NCBI RefSeq assembly: GCF_049803835.1
Contig: NZ_JBNAGK010000004.1
Location: 248,001-312,000, forward strand
DNA from: Pacificoceanicola sp049803835
Lineage (GTDB): Bacteria; Pseudomonadota; Alphaproteobacteria; Rhodobacterales; Rhodobacteraceae
Direction: 5' to 3'
DNA: 64,000 nucleotides
Made by a program: the position numbers and the translations under genes. The first letter of the stretch is position 1. Every line of letters starts with the position of its first letter. Below are positions 23,516 through 31,916 of the stretch, piece by piece. Under the pieces are notes generated by a model. That model was given only the letters and a program-made list of their open reading frames with translations, did no database searches and was not told the origin of the DNA.

Positions 23516-25071
23516 TGTCGGCGACCTGGTTCGATCACGCCATCGCGACGGTGGCCCCGCGCATGGCCGCACGTCGCATCATGGCGCGGCAGGCGTTCGA
23601 GACCCTGACGCGAGGCTATGACGGCGCGGCGCGCGGGCGGCGCACCGAGGGCTGGCGCGCGCCGGGATCCTCGGCCGACACCGAGATCGGCGTGGCCGGG
23701 GCGCTGCTGCGCGACCGGATGCGCGACCTCGTGCGCAACAACCCGCATGCGGCCAAGGCCGTGGCGGTGCTGGTCAACAATATCATCGGCGCGGGCATCA
23801 TGCCGCGCGCCGCCAGTGGCGACGAAAGGCTGGACCGCAAGGTCGAGACGCTCTTCGAACGCTGGACGGCGGAGTGCGATGCCGATGGTCAGCTCGACTT
23901 CTACGGCCTGCAGACGCTGATCTGCCGCGAGATGGTCGAAGCGGGCGAGGTCCTGGTGCGCCGCAGGCTGCGGCGGGCGTCAGATGGCCTGCCGGTGCCG
24001 CTGCAATTGCAGGTGCTGGAGGCCGATTTCCTCGACGCCTCGAAATCCGGCGTGCTCGGCGCGGGGCGGCTGGTGCAGGGGATCGAGTTCGATCCGGTCG
24101 GCAAGCGCAGGGCCTACTGGCTGCATGCCGAGCACCCGGGCGACGCCTGGGGAGCGCTGAACGGCGGACTTGGATCGCGCCCGGTGCCCGCGACCGAGAT
24201 CGCCCACATCTATGAAAAGCAGCGCACGCAGGCGCGCGGCGTTCCCTGGGGCGCGCCAGTGATCCGCAGCTTGCGCGATCTCGACGATTACGAGGTGGCG
24301 GAACTGGTCCGTAAGAAGACCGAGGCCTGCGTCACCGCCATCGTCTTCGGCGACGACGAGGCGCAGCAGGGCATCGCGCCATCGGTCGTCGATGCCGACG
24401 GCAACCGGGTCGAGCAGTTCGAGCCGGGACTGATCGCCTATGCCCGCGGCGGCAAAGACATCCGCTTTAACCAGCCCTCCGCCACAGGCGGCTACGGCGA
24501 GTACAAGCGGGCGAGCCTGCACACGATCTCGGCCGGGTTCCGGGTGCCCTACGAGCTGCTGACCGGGGACCTCAGCCAGGTCAACTATTCCTCGATCCGT
24601 GCGGGGCTGGTCGAGTTCCGGCGCATGATCGATGCCGTGCAATGGCAGCTCTTCATCCCGATGCTCTGCGCACCGGTCTGGCGCTGGTTCACCGAGGCCG
24701 CGTGGGCTGCGGGGCACATCCCGTCACCGACCGTACCGGTCGAATGGTCGCCGCCGAAGTTCGAGGCGGTCGATCCGCAGAAGGACGCGATGGCCAACCT
24801 GCTGTCGATCCGCTCCGGCACCATGACGTTGGCCGAGGTGATCGCGCGGCAGGGCCGCAACCCGGACGCCGTGCTGGCCGAGATCGCCGCGACCAATGCC
24901 AAGCTCGACGCGCTGGGGCTTGTGCTCGATAGCGACCCGCGCCGCGTCACCAAGACCGGCAGCGCACAATCCAAAGACGGGGCCAGCGATCCGGCCGCCG
25001 ACAAACCAGACACCGACGACCCGGCCGCCGACGCTGAAACCGACCCGGCGCAGGCCGACCAACAGGACTGA
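23515..25071 (+). CDS. Portal protein (lambda gpB-like)
   Basis: 518 aa. Lambda-family portal features: NNPHAAKAVAVLVNNIIGAG, EVLVRRRLRR, LQVLEADFLD, the RGVPWGAPVIRSLRDL segment and SQVNYSSIRAGLVEFRR. An acidic, disordered tail is rich in Asp, Ala and Pro. It forms the dodecameric ring at the capsid vertex. The ATG overlapping the preceding stop was chosen over the GTG one codon earlier. Confidence 0.92.
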   Translation: MSATWFDHAIATVAPRMAARRIMARQAFETLTRGYDGAARGRRTEGWRAPGSSADTEIGVAGALLRDRMRDLVRNNPHAAKAVAVLVNNIIGAGIMPRAASGDERLDRKVETLFERWTAECDADGQLDFYGLQTLICREMVEAGEVLVRRRLRRASDGLPVPLQLQVLEADFLDASKSGVLGAGRLVQGIEFDPVGKRRAYWLHAEHPGDAWGALNGGLGSRPVPATEIAHIYEKQRTQARGVPWGAPVIRSLRDLDDYEVAELVRKKTEACVTAIVFGDDEAQQGIAPSVVDADGNRVEQFEPGLIAYARGGKDIRFNQPSATGGYGEYKRASLHTISAGFRVPYELLTGDLSQVNYSSIRAGLVEFRRMIDAVQWQLFIPMLCAPVWRWFTEAAWAAGHIPSPTVPVEWSPPKFEAVDPQKDAMANLLSIRSGTMTLAEVIARQGRNPDAVLAEIAATNAKLDALGLVLDSDPRRVTKTGSAQSKDGASDPAADKPDTDDPAADAETDPAQADQQD

Positions 25072-25076
25072 CCTTC

Positions 25077-27113
25077 ATGGACACGATGATCGAACTGCCG
25101 GCCATGCGCCGGTCGGCGGAGCTTGCGCCGAACACGGCCGATGCCGACACCCGCACCGTCGAGGTTGTCTGGTCGGCCGGGGCCCGCGTCCGCCGCGCCA
25201 CCTTCTTCGGCGAGCCCTATGACGAGGAACTGAGCCTCGACCCCGCCCATGTCCGGCTCGACCGGCTGAACGCTGGCGCGCCGTTCCTGAAGGTGCACGA
25301 GCTCGACACGCTCGATGCTGTGATCGGCTCGGTCGTGCCGGGCTCGGCCCGGATCGAGAACGGCCGAGGCATCGCGCTGGTCCGGATCAGCGAGCGTGCC
25401 GATGTCGAGCCGATCTGGCGCGACATCCAGGCTGGGCACATCCGCGCGGTCTCGATCGGCTATCAGGTCCACCGCTTCGACATCTCGAAACCCGATGGCG
25501 GACGCGAGCTTTGGCGGGCGGTCGACTGGACCCCGTTCGAAATTTCGGCCGTGCCGGTCGGCGCCGATCCCGCCGCCGGCTTCCGCGCCAAGGGCGAACA
25601 TCACGACTGCGTCCTCCATCGCCGGGACGCCGAAACCAGCGAAGGAGCACCCCCGATGACCGACAAGACGACCCCGGCCGCCCCGGCCGACGACACCCAA
25701 GAGACGGCAGCGACCGAGGAGATCACCATGCCCGACGACAAGACCGGCGCGACTGAGGCGCAGACGCGCGCGGCTGAGACGCGCAGCCAGCCCAAGGCCC
25801 CCAAGCCCGAGGCTCCCGACACCGAAGCCATCGCCACCCGCGCCCGCGAGACCGAGCGCGACCGCGTCTCCACCATCTACGATCTGGCTGGGCGGCTGAA
25901 CCTCGAGCGCAGCTTCGCCGAGGATTTGGTCAAGCGCGGCGTTTGCGTGGACGAGTCCCGCCGCCTCATCCTCGACCAGGTCGCCGCGAAGTCCGACGAG
26001 ACCCGGACCTTCCCGCATGTCTCGGTCCCCCTTGGCGGCCGGGACGAGCGCATCACCCGCCGCGACGCGGTGGCGAACGCGCTGCTGCACCGCTACAGCC
26101 CGACGTTGTTCCAGTTGGAGGACGCGGCGCGCCAGTACCGCGGCATGACGCTCCTGGAACTGGCCCGCGAAAGTCTCGGCAACGCCGGGGTGAACACCCG
26201 GGGCCTGTCGCGCGAAGAGGTGGCAACGCGGGCGCTGCACTCGACCTCGGACTTCCCCGAGATCCTGTCGGCGGTCACCAACAAGACCCTGCGGCAGGCC
26301 TACGAGGCCTATCCCCGCACCTTCATGCTGTTCTGCCGCCAGGTGCTCGCCACCGACTTCAAGGCCATGCACCGGGTCCAGCTCGGCGAGGCCCCGCAGC
26401 TGCTCGAGGTTGGCGAGAGCGGCGAGTTCAAGCGCGGCACGCTGGGCGAGAGCAAAGAGAGCTACAAGGTCAAGACCTATGGCCGGGTGGTCGCGATTAC
26501 CCGACAGACGCTGATCAACGACGATCTCGACGCCTTCACCCGCATCCCGGCGATGTACGGCAACTCCATCGCCCAGCTGGAGTCGGACGTGGTCTGGGGG
26601 ATCATCACCGCGAACCCGGCCATGGCCGATGGCAACGCGCTGTTCCACACCACGCACAAGAACCTCGCGGGCACCGGCGCGGCGCTGGACGTCGGCAGCG
26701 TGGGCGCGGCCCGCGCCGCCATGGCCAAGCAGACTGGGCTCGACAAGAAGACGGTGCTGAACGTCCGGCCCGCCTTCCTGATCGTGCCCGCCTCGCTGGA
26801 ACTGAAGGCCGAGCAGCTGGTCGCCCAGAACCTGGTGCCCGCCGCGACGTCTAGCGTGGTGCCGCAGTCGATCCGCACCCTCGCGCCGATCAGCGAGCCC
26901 CGGCTCGACGCGGCCAGCGAGACCGCCTGGTATCTGGCGGCCAGCCCGAACCAGATCGACACGATCGAGTACGCCTATCTCGAGGGCCAGCAGGGCGCCT
27001 ACATCGAGACCCGCAACGGCTTCGACGTCGACGGCGTCGAGATCAAGTGCCGCCTCGACTTCGGCGCCAAGGCCATCGACTGGCGCGGTCTCTACAAGAA
27101 CCCGGGCGCATAA
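25077..27113 (+). CDS. Prohead protease/major capsid protein fusion
   Basis: 678 aa. Residues about 20-170 are a U35-type prohead protease (APFLKVHELDTLDAVIGSV with the catalytic His region, then IRAVSIGYQV and PFEISAVPVGADPAA). A scaffold-like charged linker (about 190-260, rich in Ala, Thr, Glu) follows. Residues about 330-678 are a Mu gpT-like major capsid protein (LARESLGNAGVNTRGL, RIPAMYGNSIAQLESDVVWG, NALFHTTHKN). Two in-frame ATGs inside the linker have strong Shine-Dalgarno sites, so shorter capsid or scaffold products may also be made. Cleavage in the linker would release the capsid subunit. Confidence 0.9.
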   Translation: MDTMIELPAMRRSAELAPNTADADTRTVEVVWSAGARVRRATFFGEPYDEELSLDPAHVRLDRLNAGAPFLKVHELDTLDAVIGSVVPGSARIENGRGIALVRISERADVEPIWRDIQAGHIRAVSIGYQVHRFDISKPDGGRELWRAVDWTPFEISAVPVGADPAAGFRAKGEHHDCVLHRRDAETSEGAPPMTDKTTPAAPADDTQETAATEEITMPDDKTGATEAQTRAAETRSQPKAPKPEAPDTEAIATRARETERDRVSTIYDLAGRLNLERSFAEDLVKRGVCVDESRRLILDQVAAKSDETRTFPHVSVPLGGRDERITRRDAVANALLHRYSPTLFQLEDAARQYRGMTLLELARESLGNAGVNTRGLSREEVATRALHSTSDFPEILSAVTNKTLRQAYEAYPRTFMLFCRQVLATDFKAMHRVQLGEAPQLLEVGESGEFKRGTLGESKESYKVKTYGRVVAITRQTLINDDLDAFTRIPAMYGNSIAQLESDVVWGIITANPAMADGNALFHTTHKNLAGTGAALDVGSVGAARAAMAKQTGLDKKTVLNVRPAFLIVPASLELKAEQLVAQNLVPAATSSVVPQSIRTLAPISEPRLDAASETAWYLAASPNQIDTIEYAYLEGQQGAYIETRNGFDVDGVEIKCRLDFGAKAIDWRGLYKNPGA

Positions 27114-27145
27114 CCAGCACCCCAACATGCTGAACCCTGACATGC

Positions 27146-27175
27146 GGGCGGTCCTGACGGGTCGCCCTTCGTCTT
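27146..27175 (+). terminator. Weak stem-loop after the capsid gene
   Basis: GGGCG and CGCCC pair across a 12-nt loop, followed by TTCGTCTTT. It could be a partial terminator or RNA-stabilising hairpin separating the capsid gene from the downstream tail transcript. The stem is short, so confidence is low. Confidence 0.3.
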
Positions 27176-27193
27176 TCCACGAGGATCCTTCCT

Positions 27194-27529
27194 ATGAAAA
27201 ACTACGTCCAGCCCGGCAACACCATCACCCTGACCGCGCCCTATGCAGTCGCCTCCGGCGATGGCCTGCTCGTCGGCTCCATCTTCGGCATCGCCGCGGT
27301 CGCCGCCGCCCTCGGCGATCCCGTCGAGGTCGCGCTCACCGGCGTCTTCGACATCACCAAGATCGGCTCGCAGGCCTGGACCGCGGGTGCCAGGATCTAC
27401 TGGGACGACACCAACAAGCGCACCACCAACGTGGCCACCTCGAACACGCTGATCGGCGTCGCCATCGAGGCGGTCGCGGGCGGCGCTGGTGACACCGTCG
27501 GCCGGGTGCGGTTGAACGGCGCGTTCTGA
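27194..27529 (+). CDS. DUF2190 capsid cement/decoration protein
   Basis: 111 aa. MKNYVQPGNTITLTAPYAVA, GDGLLVGSIFGIA, ALTGVFDITKIG and ARIYWDDTNK define the DUF2190 family, a beta-rich protein found immediately after the major capsid gene that probably decorates or stabilises heads. It has an AGGATCC-type weak Shine-Dalgarno and overlaps the next ATG by one base. Confidence 0.85.
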   Translation: MKNYVQPGNTITLTAPYAVASGDGLLVGSIFGIAAVAAALGDPVEVALTGVFDITKIGSQAWTAGARIYWDDTNKRTTNVATSNTLIGVAIEAVAGGAGDTVGRVRLNGAF

Positions 27530-27840
27530 TGAGCGCTTTCGCTGCCGCCGTCAGCGCGCTCTTCGCCGATCCGAATATCGGCAGGGATGCGGTCTACACG
27601 CCCGAGGGCGGCGCGCCCGTTCTGGTGCGCGTCGTCGCCCGGCGCGCAGACGCGATCAGCGACTTCGGCGACGCCCGGCTCTGGTCCGAGACCACCCGGA
27701 TCGACCTGCGCGTCGCCGAGGTCGCGAACCCGCGCCCCGGCGACCGGATCGAGATCGACGGCGACGCCTTCCTCATTCAGGGCGAGCCCGTCCGTGACCG
27801 TGAGCGGCTGGTCTGGACCGTGGATCTGAGGCCCGCGTGA
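27529..27840 (+). CDS. Head-tail joining protein (gpFII-like)
   Basis: 103 aa, a small beta-barrel: TPEGGAPVLVRVVARRADAI, LWSETTRIDLRVAEV, RPGDRIEIDGDAFLIQGEP. This is the pattern of phage head-tail joining proteins with a GDxIxxxGxxYxV-like core. It overlaps neighbours on both sides (GATGA/ATGA types), in the expected position between cement protein and tail completion genes. Confidence 0.75.
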   Translation: MSAFAAAVSALFADPNIGRDAVYTPEGGAPVLVRVVARRADAISDFGDARLWSETTRIDLRVAEVANPRPGDRIEIDGDAFLIQGEPVRDRERLVWTVDLRPA

Positions 27841-28469
27841 AACTGAAGCTCGACATCGATCCCGACATCGTCGCGATGATGCAGGCCGAGGTCGCGGCGG
27901 GCGAACGCGCGGTGGCGGCCGCGATGCGCGAGGCCGGGACCGGGCTGAAGACCGCATGGCGGTTGCAGATCACCGGCGCGGGGCTCGGCACACGGCTCGC
28001 CAATTCGATCCGAAGCCAGAACTTCCCGAGGTCGGGCGAGAGCCTGGATGCCGCGGCGCTGGTCTGGTCCAAGGCGCCGGTCATCGTCGGCGCGCATGAC
28101 ACCGGCCCGCTGATCCGCTCGAAGGGCGGGTTCTGGCTGGCGATCCCACTGCCCGCAGCGGGCAAGTCCCTGCGTGGCGGCCGGATCACCCCCGGCGAAT
28201 GGGAGCGGCGACGCGGGCTGCGCCTGCGCTTCGTCTATCGCCGGTCGGGCCCGAGCCTGCTGGTGGCGGAGGGCCGGCTGAACACCAAGGGCCAGGCGGT
28301 CGTGTCGCGCTCGAAGACCGGGCGCGGCAAGGTCAGCGCGCCGATCTTCCTGCTGGTGCCGCAGGTGAAGCTGCCGAAGCGGCTGGATCTTGCAAGGGAT
28401 GCCGACCGGGCGTTGGACAGCGTGTCAAGGCTGATCGTGGCGAACTGGGTGGAGGGCAAATTCGGATAG
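27837..28469 (+). CDS. DUF6441-like tail completion protein
   Basis: 210 aa. It starts with KLKLDIDPDIVAMMQAEVAAGERAV-type helices, then GLKTAWRLQITGAGLGTRLANSIR, GPLIRSKGGFWLAIPL and IFLLVPQVKLPKRLDL. This matches the DUF6441 family in siphoviruses of Rhodobacterales, placed where HK97 gp10-type tail completion proteins lie. Its stop codon abuts directly on the stop codon of the antisense PLD gene, with no bases between. Confidence 0.75.
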   Translation: MKLKLDIDPDIVAMMQAEVAAGERAVAAAMREAGTGLKTAWRLQITGAGLGTRLANSIRSQNFPRSGESLDAAALVWSKAPVIVGAHDTGPLIRSKGGFWLAIPLPAAGKSLRGGRITPGEWERRRGLRLRFVYRRSGPSLLVAEGRLNTKGQAVVSRSKTGRGKVSAPIFLLVPQVKLPKRLDLARDADRALDSVSRLIVANWVEGKFG

Positions 28470-29816
28470 CTACCCAACGTGGACCGTAACGTCATAGCCC
28501 AGAGACTTGAGAGATTTCGACGTTCGCCCGTTCCGAGGTGGGAAGCGATCCGGTAGCGCCCACCCCACGAGTTCGCCCAGTGCACTGACCCCGAGACCTT
28601 CGATTTTCCATTTCGGGTCGTGAAAGGCGGTCCAGAGGCGCTCGGGCAACTGTGCCTCCGGACCACCATAGAGGATGAACTTCAAGAGTTGCTTCACGTC
28701 GTTGCCGCCTGCGGACTTGTCGCCCCAAATCCGCATCGAGAGCGCGTCGACCTTTTCCGGTATCGTGTACGTCGTCCCGTCCTCACGAAGACCAACAGCC
28801 TTATTGGCGACGCGTCGCGCATAGTCTTTGATGGAATGTATGCCCATGCAGATCTCGCGGAAGGCCTCATAGTCCATATCGTCGATGGCCTCGGCAGTGA
28901 GCGCCTCCCGCAGCATGGGTGCGGTGGAATTCAACATGACGTCCTCTTCGGACGGGGCCTTGGGCAGATTGCGCCACCAATTGATGGCGTCTGCGAGCGC
29001 AGCATCAGGGTTCCGCTTGTTCTGTTCAAAATGGTCGGCGTAGAGGGCTCTGCGTCCGTCGAAGGTGCGCTGATAGTAATGCGCGTGGAGGAACTGGTCG
29101 CCTTGAGCGCCTGCAGGGGCATCGGCGTCAATCCAAGAGGGTCTGTTCTCGGGCTTGCTCACCAAGTTCCCGATATCGCGAAGCTGTTGAAGCGTAGAGT
29201 GCCATTCCTCGAGGAATGCCTCGCGGCGGCGGTCATTGGCCTTCTTCTTCCCGGTCTGTACGAGCCCGGACCACTTGTTCAAACTCGGGCTTTTCCAGAA
29301 CTCGTCGGAAGGCGGCTCCGAGCTGGCTATCTGCTTTGCGCGCTTCAGCATGACGGCGAGTAACTCGTCTGTCAGCGGCGTCGAGTTCCGATCAAGCACA
29401 GCGAAGAGTTCAAGGATATCTTCTGCCATTTCATCTGTGATCTCGGCCTCGGGAAAGAAGCAGCCGGCCTCGACGTTCTTGTACCAGGCACTCGCAGAGA
29501 GGTTCGCGGAGCCGATGTAGAGGCCGTACTCGCGCCACCAGATTACCTTCGCATGGTGATGCTGAACGAGGCGGCATTGGAAGCGGGCCGATTTGCGGGC
29601 GAGGAACGAGGACAAGATGAAAGGTTTGACCGCGACGCCTTCGTCGAGGCGACCGTAATACTTGAGCGGAATGCCGTTGTTCCAACACCAGTCGAATAGA
29701 AGGTCCATTTCGGTCGCGTACGCGACCGCTGCCAGAACCTCTTGTGTCTCAGCAGCCGCATTCAGCGTGATGTTGGTGAGATAGTTCCCGTTAATGCCGC
29801 CCATCATCAGTTGCAT
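28470..29816 (-). CDS. Phospholipase D-like cargo protein (putative nuclease effector)
   Basis: 448 aa, the only minus-strand gene inside the morphogenesis operon. A single PLD half-site, HHHAKVIWW (His88, Lys90) then YIGSANLSASAW (102-110), follows an N-terminal alpha/beta segment LAAVAYATEMDLLFDWC. The rest is a long helical region without known motif. One HxK...GSxN motif per chain implies a dimeric active site, as in nuclease-type PLD proteins such as BfiI. It is less GC-rich than its neighbours and was clearly inserted between tail genes without disturbing them. Likely a defence or superinfection-exclusion gene carried by the prophage. The start was chosen at MQLMMGG; upstream frame is antisense of the tail gene. 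Confidence 0.7.
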   Translation of the reverse strand: MQLMMGGINGNYLTNITLNAAAETQEVLAAVAYATEMDLLFDWCWNNGIPLKYYGRLDEGVAVKPFILSSFLARKSARFQCRLVQHHHAKVIWWREYGLYIGSANLSASAWYKNVEAGCFFPEAEITDEMAEDILELFAVLDRNSTPLTDELLAVMLKRAKQIASSEPPSDEFWKSPSLNKWSGLVQTGKKKANDRRREAFLEEWHSTLQQLRDIGNLVSKPENRPSWIDADAPAGAQGDQFLHAHYYQRTFDGRRALYADHFEQNKRNPDAALADAINWWRNLPKAPSEEDVMLNSTAPMLREALTAEAIDDMDYEAFREICMGIHSIKDYARRVANKAVGLREDGTTYTIPEKVDALSMRIWGDKSAGGNDVKQLLKFILYGGPEAQLPERLWTAFHDPKWKIEGLGVSALGELVGWALPDRFPPRNGRTSKSLKSLGYDVTVHVG

Positions 29817-29869
29817 CGTAATCTCGTCGATTTGATTTGCTTTTCGACACCTTAGACGAAAGCGCGGAT

Positions 29870-30289
29870 ATGCCCACCCCACGCGAAACCATCCTCGCCG
29901 CGCTGCACACGCGGCTCTCCGCGCTGCCAGCGACTGCCCTGCGCGGTGAGGTCCTACCAGAGCGACTGCCGGCCGGAGGTCTGCTGATCCTACGCGATGG
30001 CGAGCCGGGGGAGCCCGAGGTAACACTGTCGCCGCTGGCCTACCATTACCAACACCGCGCAGAAATTGAGGCTGTTGTGCAGGGCGCGGACCGCGACACT
30101 GCCTTCGATACGCTGACCGCCAGCATCGGCGCGGCGCTCGCCGCCGACCGGACGCTTGGTGGGCTCTGCGACTGGGTCGAGGCGGAGGCGCCACGGACCA
30201 TCGATCTGCCGGTCGAGGGCGCCGCAAGCCTGAAGGCCGCCGTGATCTCGGTCATTCTCCACTACACCACGGCCGACCCGCTGGCCTGA
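29870..30289 (+). CDS. Tail terminator-like protein
   Basis: 139 aa: MPTPRETILAALHTRLSAL, ALRGEVLPERLPAGGLLILRDG, HRAEIEAVVQGADRDTAFDTL, then a C-terminal ILHYTTADPL. The alpha/beta layout and the final LxYxTxDPLA match tail terminators (lambda gpU/HK97 gp10 region). These cap the tail tube and join it to the head. The start is the MPTPRE methionine. Its promoter or readthrough must pass the antisense PLD gene upstream. Confidence 0.75.
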   Translation: MPTPRETILAALHTRLSALPATALRGEVLPERLPAGGLLILRDGEPGEPEVTLSPLAYHYQHRAEIEAVVQGADRDTAFDTLTASIGAALAADRTLGGLCDWVEAEAPRTIDLPVEGAASLKAAVISVILHYTTADPLA

Positions 30290-30313
30290 CCCAAACGACA
30301 ACAGGAGATCACC

Positions 30314-31252
30314 ATGGCACGAGCCCAGGGGGCGCGGGCGCAGATGGCGCTTGCGTTCGAAACGACCTATGGCACGCCGCCGGCAGGCGGCTTCACGAAG
30401 ATGCCCTTCGCCAGCACCACGCTGGGCGCGGAGCAGCCGCTCTTGAACTCCGAGCTTCTTGGCTACGGCCGCGATCCGCTGGCGCCGATCAAGGATGCGG
30501 TGACGGCCGATGGCGATGTCGTCGTGCCGCTCGATGCCGAGGCCTTCGGCTTCTGGCTGAAAGCGGCCTTCGGGGCGCCGTCGACGACGGGCACCGGTCC
30601 CTGGACACACGAATTCCAGTCGGGCGCGTGGACGCTGCCGAGCCTCTCCATCGAGACTGGCATGCCGGAGGTGCCGCGCTACGCGATGTATTCCGGCTGC
30701 GTGCTCGACCAGATCACCTGGCAAATGCAGCGGTCTGGCCTGCTGACCGCGACCGCCCGGCTGGTGGCGCAGGGCGAGACGGTCGGGACCACGACGAGCG
30801 CCGGAACGCCCGCCGCGCTGGAGCTGAAGCGCTTCGGCCATTTCAACGGGTCGATCACGCGGAACGGCTCGGCGCTTGGCAACGTCGTCTCGGCCGACAT
30901 CGCCTATGCCAACAACCTCGACCGGATCGAGACCATCCGCTCGGACGGTCGCATCGACGGCGCGGACCCGTCCATCGCGGCGCTGACCGGCTCCATCGAG
31001 GTCCGGTTCGCCGACAGCACACTGGTGACGCAGGCGATCAATGGCGATCCGTGCGAGCTCGAGTTCGGCTACGTCCTGCCCTCGGGCGAGAGCTTCACCT
31101 TCACCGTGCATGCCGTCTACCTGCCGCGTCCGCGGATCGAGATCTCCGGGCCGCAGGGCGTGCAGGCCACCTTCGACTGGCAGGCCGCGCGCGACAGCGT
31201 CGTCGGCCGGATGTGCACCGCAACCCTCGTGAACGATGTGGAGACGTATTGA
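30314..31252 (+). CDS. Major tail tube protein
   Basis: 312 aa. MARAQGARAQMALAFETTYG, TPPAGGFTKMPFAST, LELKRFGHFNGSI and EISGPQGVQATFDWQ are typical of the long-form siphovirus tail tube proteins with a C-terminal immunoglobulin-like extension. An AGGAG Shine-Dalgarno precedes it. It polymerises around the tape measure to build the tail tube. The next gene starts on its last base. Confidence 0.85.
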   Translation: MARAQGARAQMALAFETTYGTPPAGGFTKMPFASTTLGAEQPLLNSELLGYGRDPLAPIKDAVTADGDVVVPLDAEAFGFWLKAAFGAPSTTGTGPWTHEFQSGAWTLPSLSIETGMPEVPRYAMYSGCVLDQITWQMQRSGLLTATARLVAQGETVGTTTSAGTPAALELKRFGHFNGSITRNGSALGNVVSADIAYANNLDRIETIRSDGRIDGADPSIAALTGSIEVRFADSTLVTQAINGDPCELEFGYVLPSGESFTFTVHAVYLPRPRIEISGPQGVQATFDWQAARDSVVGRMCTATLVNDVETY

Positions 31253-31689
31253 TGCTGACGCTCGACCTGACCAATGCGCCCCGCTGGCATGACCTCGCCC
31301 CTGGCGTCCGCGTGCAGCTGCGCCCGCTGACCACCGCGCTCATGGTGGCGACCCGCAGCGACCCCGCCGTTGAGGCGGTGCCGGACGAGGCTTCCGACGA
31401 GGAACGCGCATTGGCCTTCGCCAAGGCGCTTGCGCGGCGGGCGGTGCTCGCTTGGGAGGGCATCGGCGATGCGGACGGCAAGCCGATCGATCCCAGCCCT
31501 GACGCCATTGACGCGCTGCTCGATGTCTGGCCGATCTTCGAGGCGTTCCAGCTGACCTACGTCTCGAAGGGTCTGCTGCTGGAACAGGAAAAAAACGCCT
31601 CCGCGCTCTCGCCGAATGGTCCTTCGGCGGGGGCGAGCGCTACTGCGAAGCCTGCATGCAAGCCTGCCCGGACTGCCCGGCACGCCTGA
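31252..31689 (+). CDS. Tail assembly chaperone, gpG-like product
   Basis: 145 aa when read without frameshift. MLTLDLTNAPRWHDLAPGVR, VQLRPLTTALMVATRS and AFAKALARRAVLAWEGIG identify the tail assembly chaperone. The extension after the slippery site (NASALSPNGPSAG...) is low-complexity and probably only a short tail. As in lambda G/GT, a -1 frameshift inside the gene is expected to produce a longer fusion with the following frame. It binds the tape measure during tail assembly. Confidence 0.8.
   Translation: MLTLDLTNAPRWHDLAPGVRVQLRPLTTALMVATRSDPAVEAVPDEASDEERALAFAKALARRAVLAWEGIGDADGKPIDPSPDAIDALLDVWPIFEAFQLTYVSKGLLLEQEKNASALSPNGPSAGASATAKPACKPARTARHA
31590..31596 (+). promoter_or_regulatory. 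-1 programmed frameshift slippery site
   Basis: The heptamer A AAA AAC lies in the zero frame of the chaperone gene (codons GAA AAA AAC). It is a canonical X XXY YYZ slippery sequence. Slipping one base back enters a frame open to the stop at 31914-31916, joining gpG-like and gpT-like parts. GC-rich DNA follows that could form a stimulatory structure. Confidence 0.75.
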
Positions 31690-31916
31690 ACCGGCCACTG
31701 ACGCATGAAGGCTGGCAGGTCTGGGACCTCGTCAGCCGTCTCGGCGGCCAGCTTAGGGTGCTGCCCGGCGCGGTGATCGGCTGGGACATGTCGGCCGCGC
31801 TGGCGCTCGGTGACGCGCTCGGCGTGCCGCCTGCCGTAGCGGCCGAACTCCTGCCCGTCATCGAAGCGGTGATGGTCGCCAAACTCAACGAACAGATGGA
31901 ACGCCCCAATGGCTGA
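31596..31916 (+). CDS. gpT-like extension of the tail assembly chaperone (frameshift product)
   Basis: Read from the slippery site, the -1 frame encodes RLRALAEWSFGGGERYCEAC, then MQACPDCPARLNRPLTHEGW and a helical end (AVAAELLPVIEAVMVAKLNEQM). The CxxC...CxxC cluster occurs in phage and gene-transfer-agent proteins at this position. An internal ATG exists at 31656 but the conserved part starts earlier, so synthesis as a gpGT fusion is the better model. It overlaps the tape measure start by 8 bases. Confidence 0.75.
   Translation, partial: RLRALAEWSFGGGERYCEACMQACPDCPARLNRPLTHEGWQVWDLVSRLGGQLRVLPGAVIGWDMSAALALGDALGVPPAVAAELLPVIEAVMVAKLNEQMERPNG

Noticed and set aside
8768..27143. Very long minus-strand open frames (e.g. 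8768-10708, 12282-13997, 24585-27143)
   Set aside because: Each is fully antisense to a gene with clear motifs; long antisense frames are expected in GC-rich DNA with G/C third positions.
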